From contig CAYVBE010000235.1 in the NCBI GenBank assembly GCA_964448935.1, forward strand, positions 1-5,830: a DNA stretch of 5,830 nucleotides, given 5' to 3'. A model generated the notes under the pieces. The model made no database searches and was not told the DNA's origin. It saw only the letters and a program-made list of their open reading frames with translations. Below, piece after piece: positions 5,575-5,830 of this stretch. The stretch's first letter is position 1. Every line of letters begins with the position of its first letter. Source of the stretch: CAYVBE01 sp964448935 (lineage in GTDB: Bacteria; Planctomycetota; Brocadiia; SM23-32). The position numbers were made by a program, and so were the translations under genes.

Positions 5575-5830
5575 ATGCCTGCCAAGAAGATAACATTCGA
5601 CGCGGAAGCGCGCGAGGCCATGCGCCGCGGCGTCAATCAACTCGCCCGGGCCGTGAAGACCACCCTGGGCCCGCGTGGGAAAGAGGTCATCATCGAGAAA
5701 AGCTTCGGCGCACCCACCGTCACCAAAGACGGCGTGGCCGTGGCCGAAGAAGTGGAGTTGAAAGACAACTTCGAGAACATGGGCGTCGAACTGGTCAAAC
5801 AGGCCGCCAGCAAGACCAGTGACGACGCCG
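5575..5830 (+). CDS. groEL: Chaperonin GroEL, N-terminal part (cut by window end)
   Basis: Eighty-five codons are visible of a protein that is normally about 545 residues long and forms the double-ring ATP-driven folding chamber. The start MPAKKITFDAEAREAMRRGVNQLA, the nucleotide-site TTLGPRG (29-35) with T30, KSFGAPTVTKDGVAVA (42-57) with K51 and D52, and FENMGVELVKQAASKTSDDA (66-85) follow the family exactly. LGPRGKEVIIE replaces the commoner LGPKGRNVVLE, a conservative change. The catalytic Asp of the next GDGTT motif lies just past the edge. GGGAGG (5561-5566) sits eight bases before the ATG. The gene is co-transcribed with groES. Confidence 0.98.
   Translation, partial: MPAKKITFDAEAREAMRRGVNQLARAVKTTLGPRGKEVIIEKSFGAPTVTKDGVAVAEEVELKDNFENMGVELVKQAASKTSDDA

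Noticed and set aside
1..5830. CRISPR arrays, tRNA or rRNA genes, phage or toxin-antitoxin modules
   Set aside because: No regularly spaced repeats, cloverleaf sequence, rRNA motif or paired small toxin-antitoxin genes are visible.

Overview
The window is GC-rich, tightly packed bacterial DNA. It carries a dprA gene, a groES-groEL operon, a large protein with a zinc ribbon, a kinase-like domain and TPR-like repeats, and a small Sm-like protein. This mix fits a Planctomycetota-like or related lineage of environmental bacteria. That placement is an inference from gene style, not from a marker phylogeny.

Left part (1-641). No intact gene is present. Positions 94-641 look like the wreck of an ISNCY/IS1202-type insertion sequence on the minus strand. 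The first 28 residues of the transposase survive, then part of the DDE catalytic domain in another frame, and the third catalytic acidic residue is gone. Imperfect terminal inverted repeats bound the remnant, and it abuts the stop codon of the next gene exactly.

Middle part (642-2879). A minus-strand DUF169-family protein (unknown function, cysteine-rich) is divergent from dprA, the loader of RecA onto incoming single-stranded DNA. The gap between them holds an unusually symmetric divergent promoter: a 42-bp imperfect palindrome whose inner arms supply the -35 hexamer of both promoters, with equal 17-bp spacers to TATA-like -10 boxes on each side. Downstream of dprA is a 90-residue Sm-fold-like protein with what looks like its own promoter. 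Its stop codon overlaps the end of the convergent gene.

Right part (2873-5830). A 708-residue minus-strand protein joins an N-terminal zinc ribbon, a degenerate Ser/Thr protein kinase domain (a likely pseudokinase), one membrane helix and a long C-terminal region. That region resembles the TolB/FlgO-like domain plus TPR helices seen in other bacterial signalling proteins. After a 270-bp spacer comes the chaperonin operon groES-groEL, with groEL cut by the window edge. No CIRCE operator for HrcA is visible upstream of groES.

The genes do not form one pathway. The most interesting signals are the symmetric dprA/DUF169 control region, the pseudokinase-sensor fusion, and several promoter-like sequences that would start transcripts at or within a few bases of the start codon.
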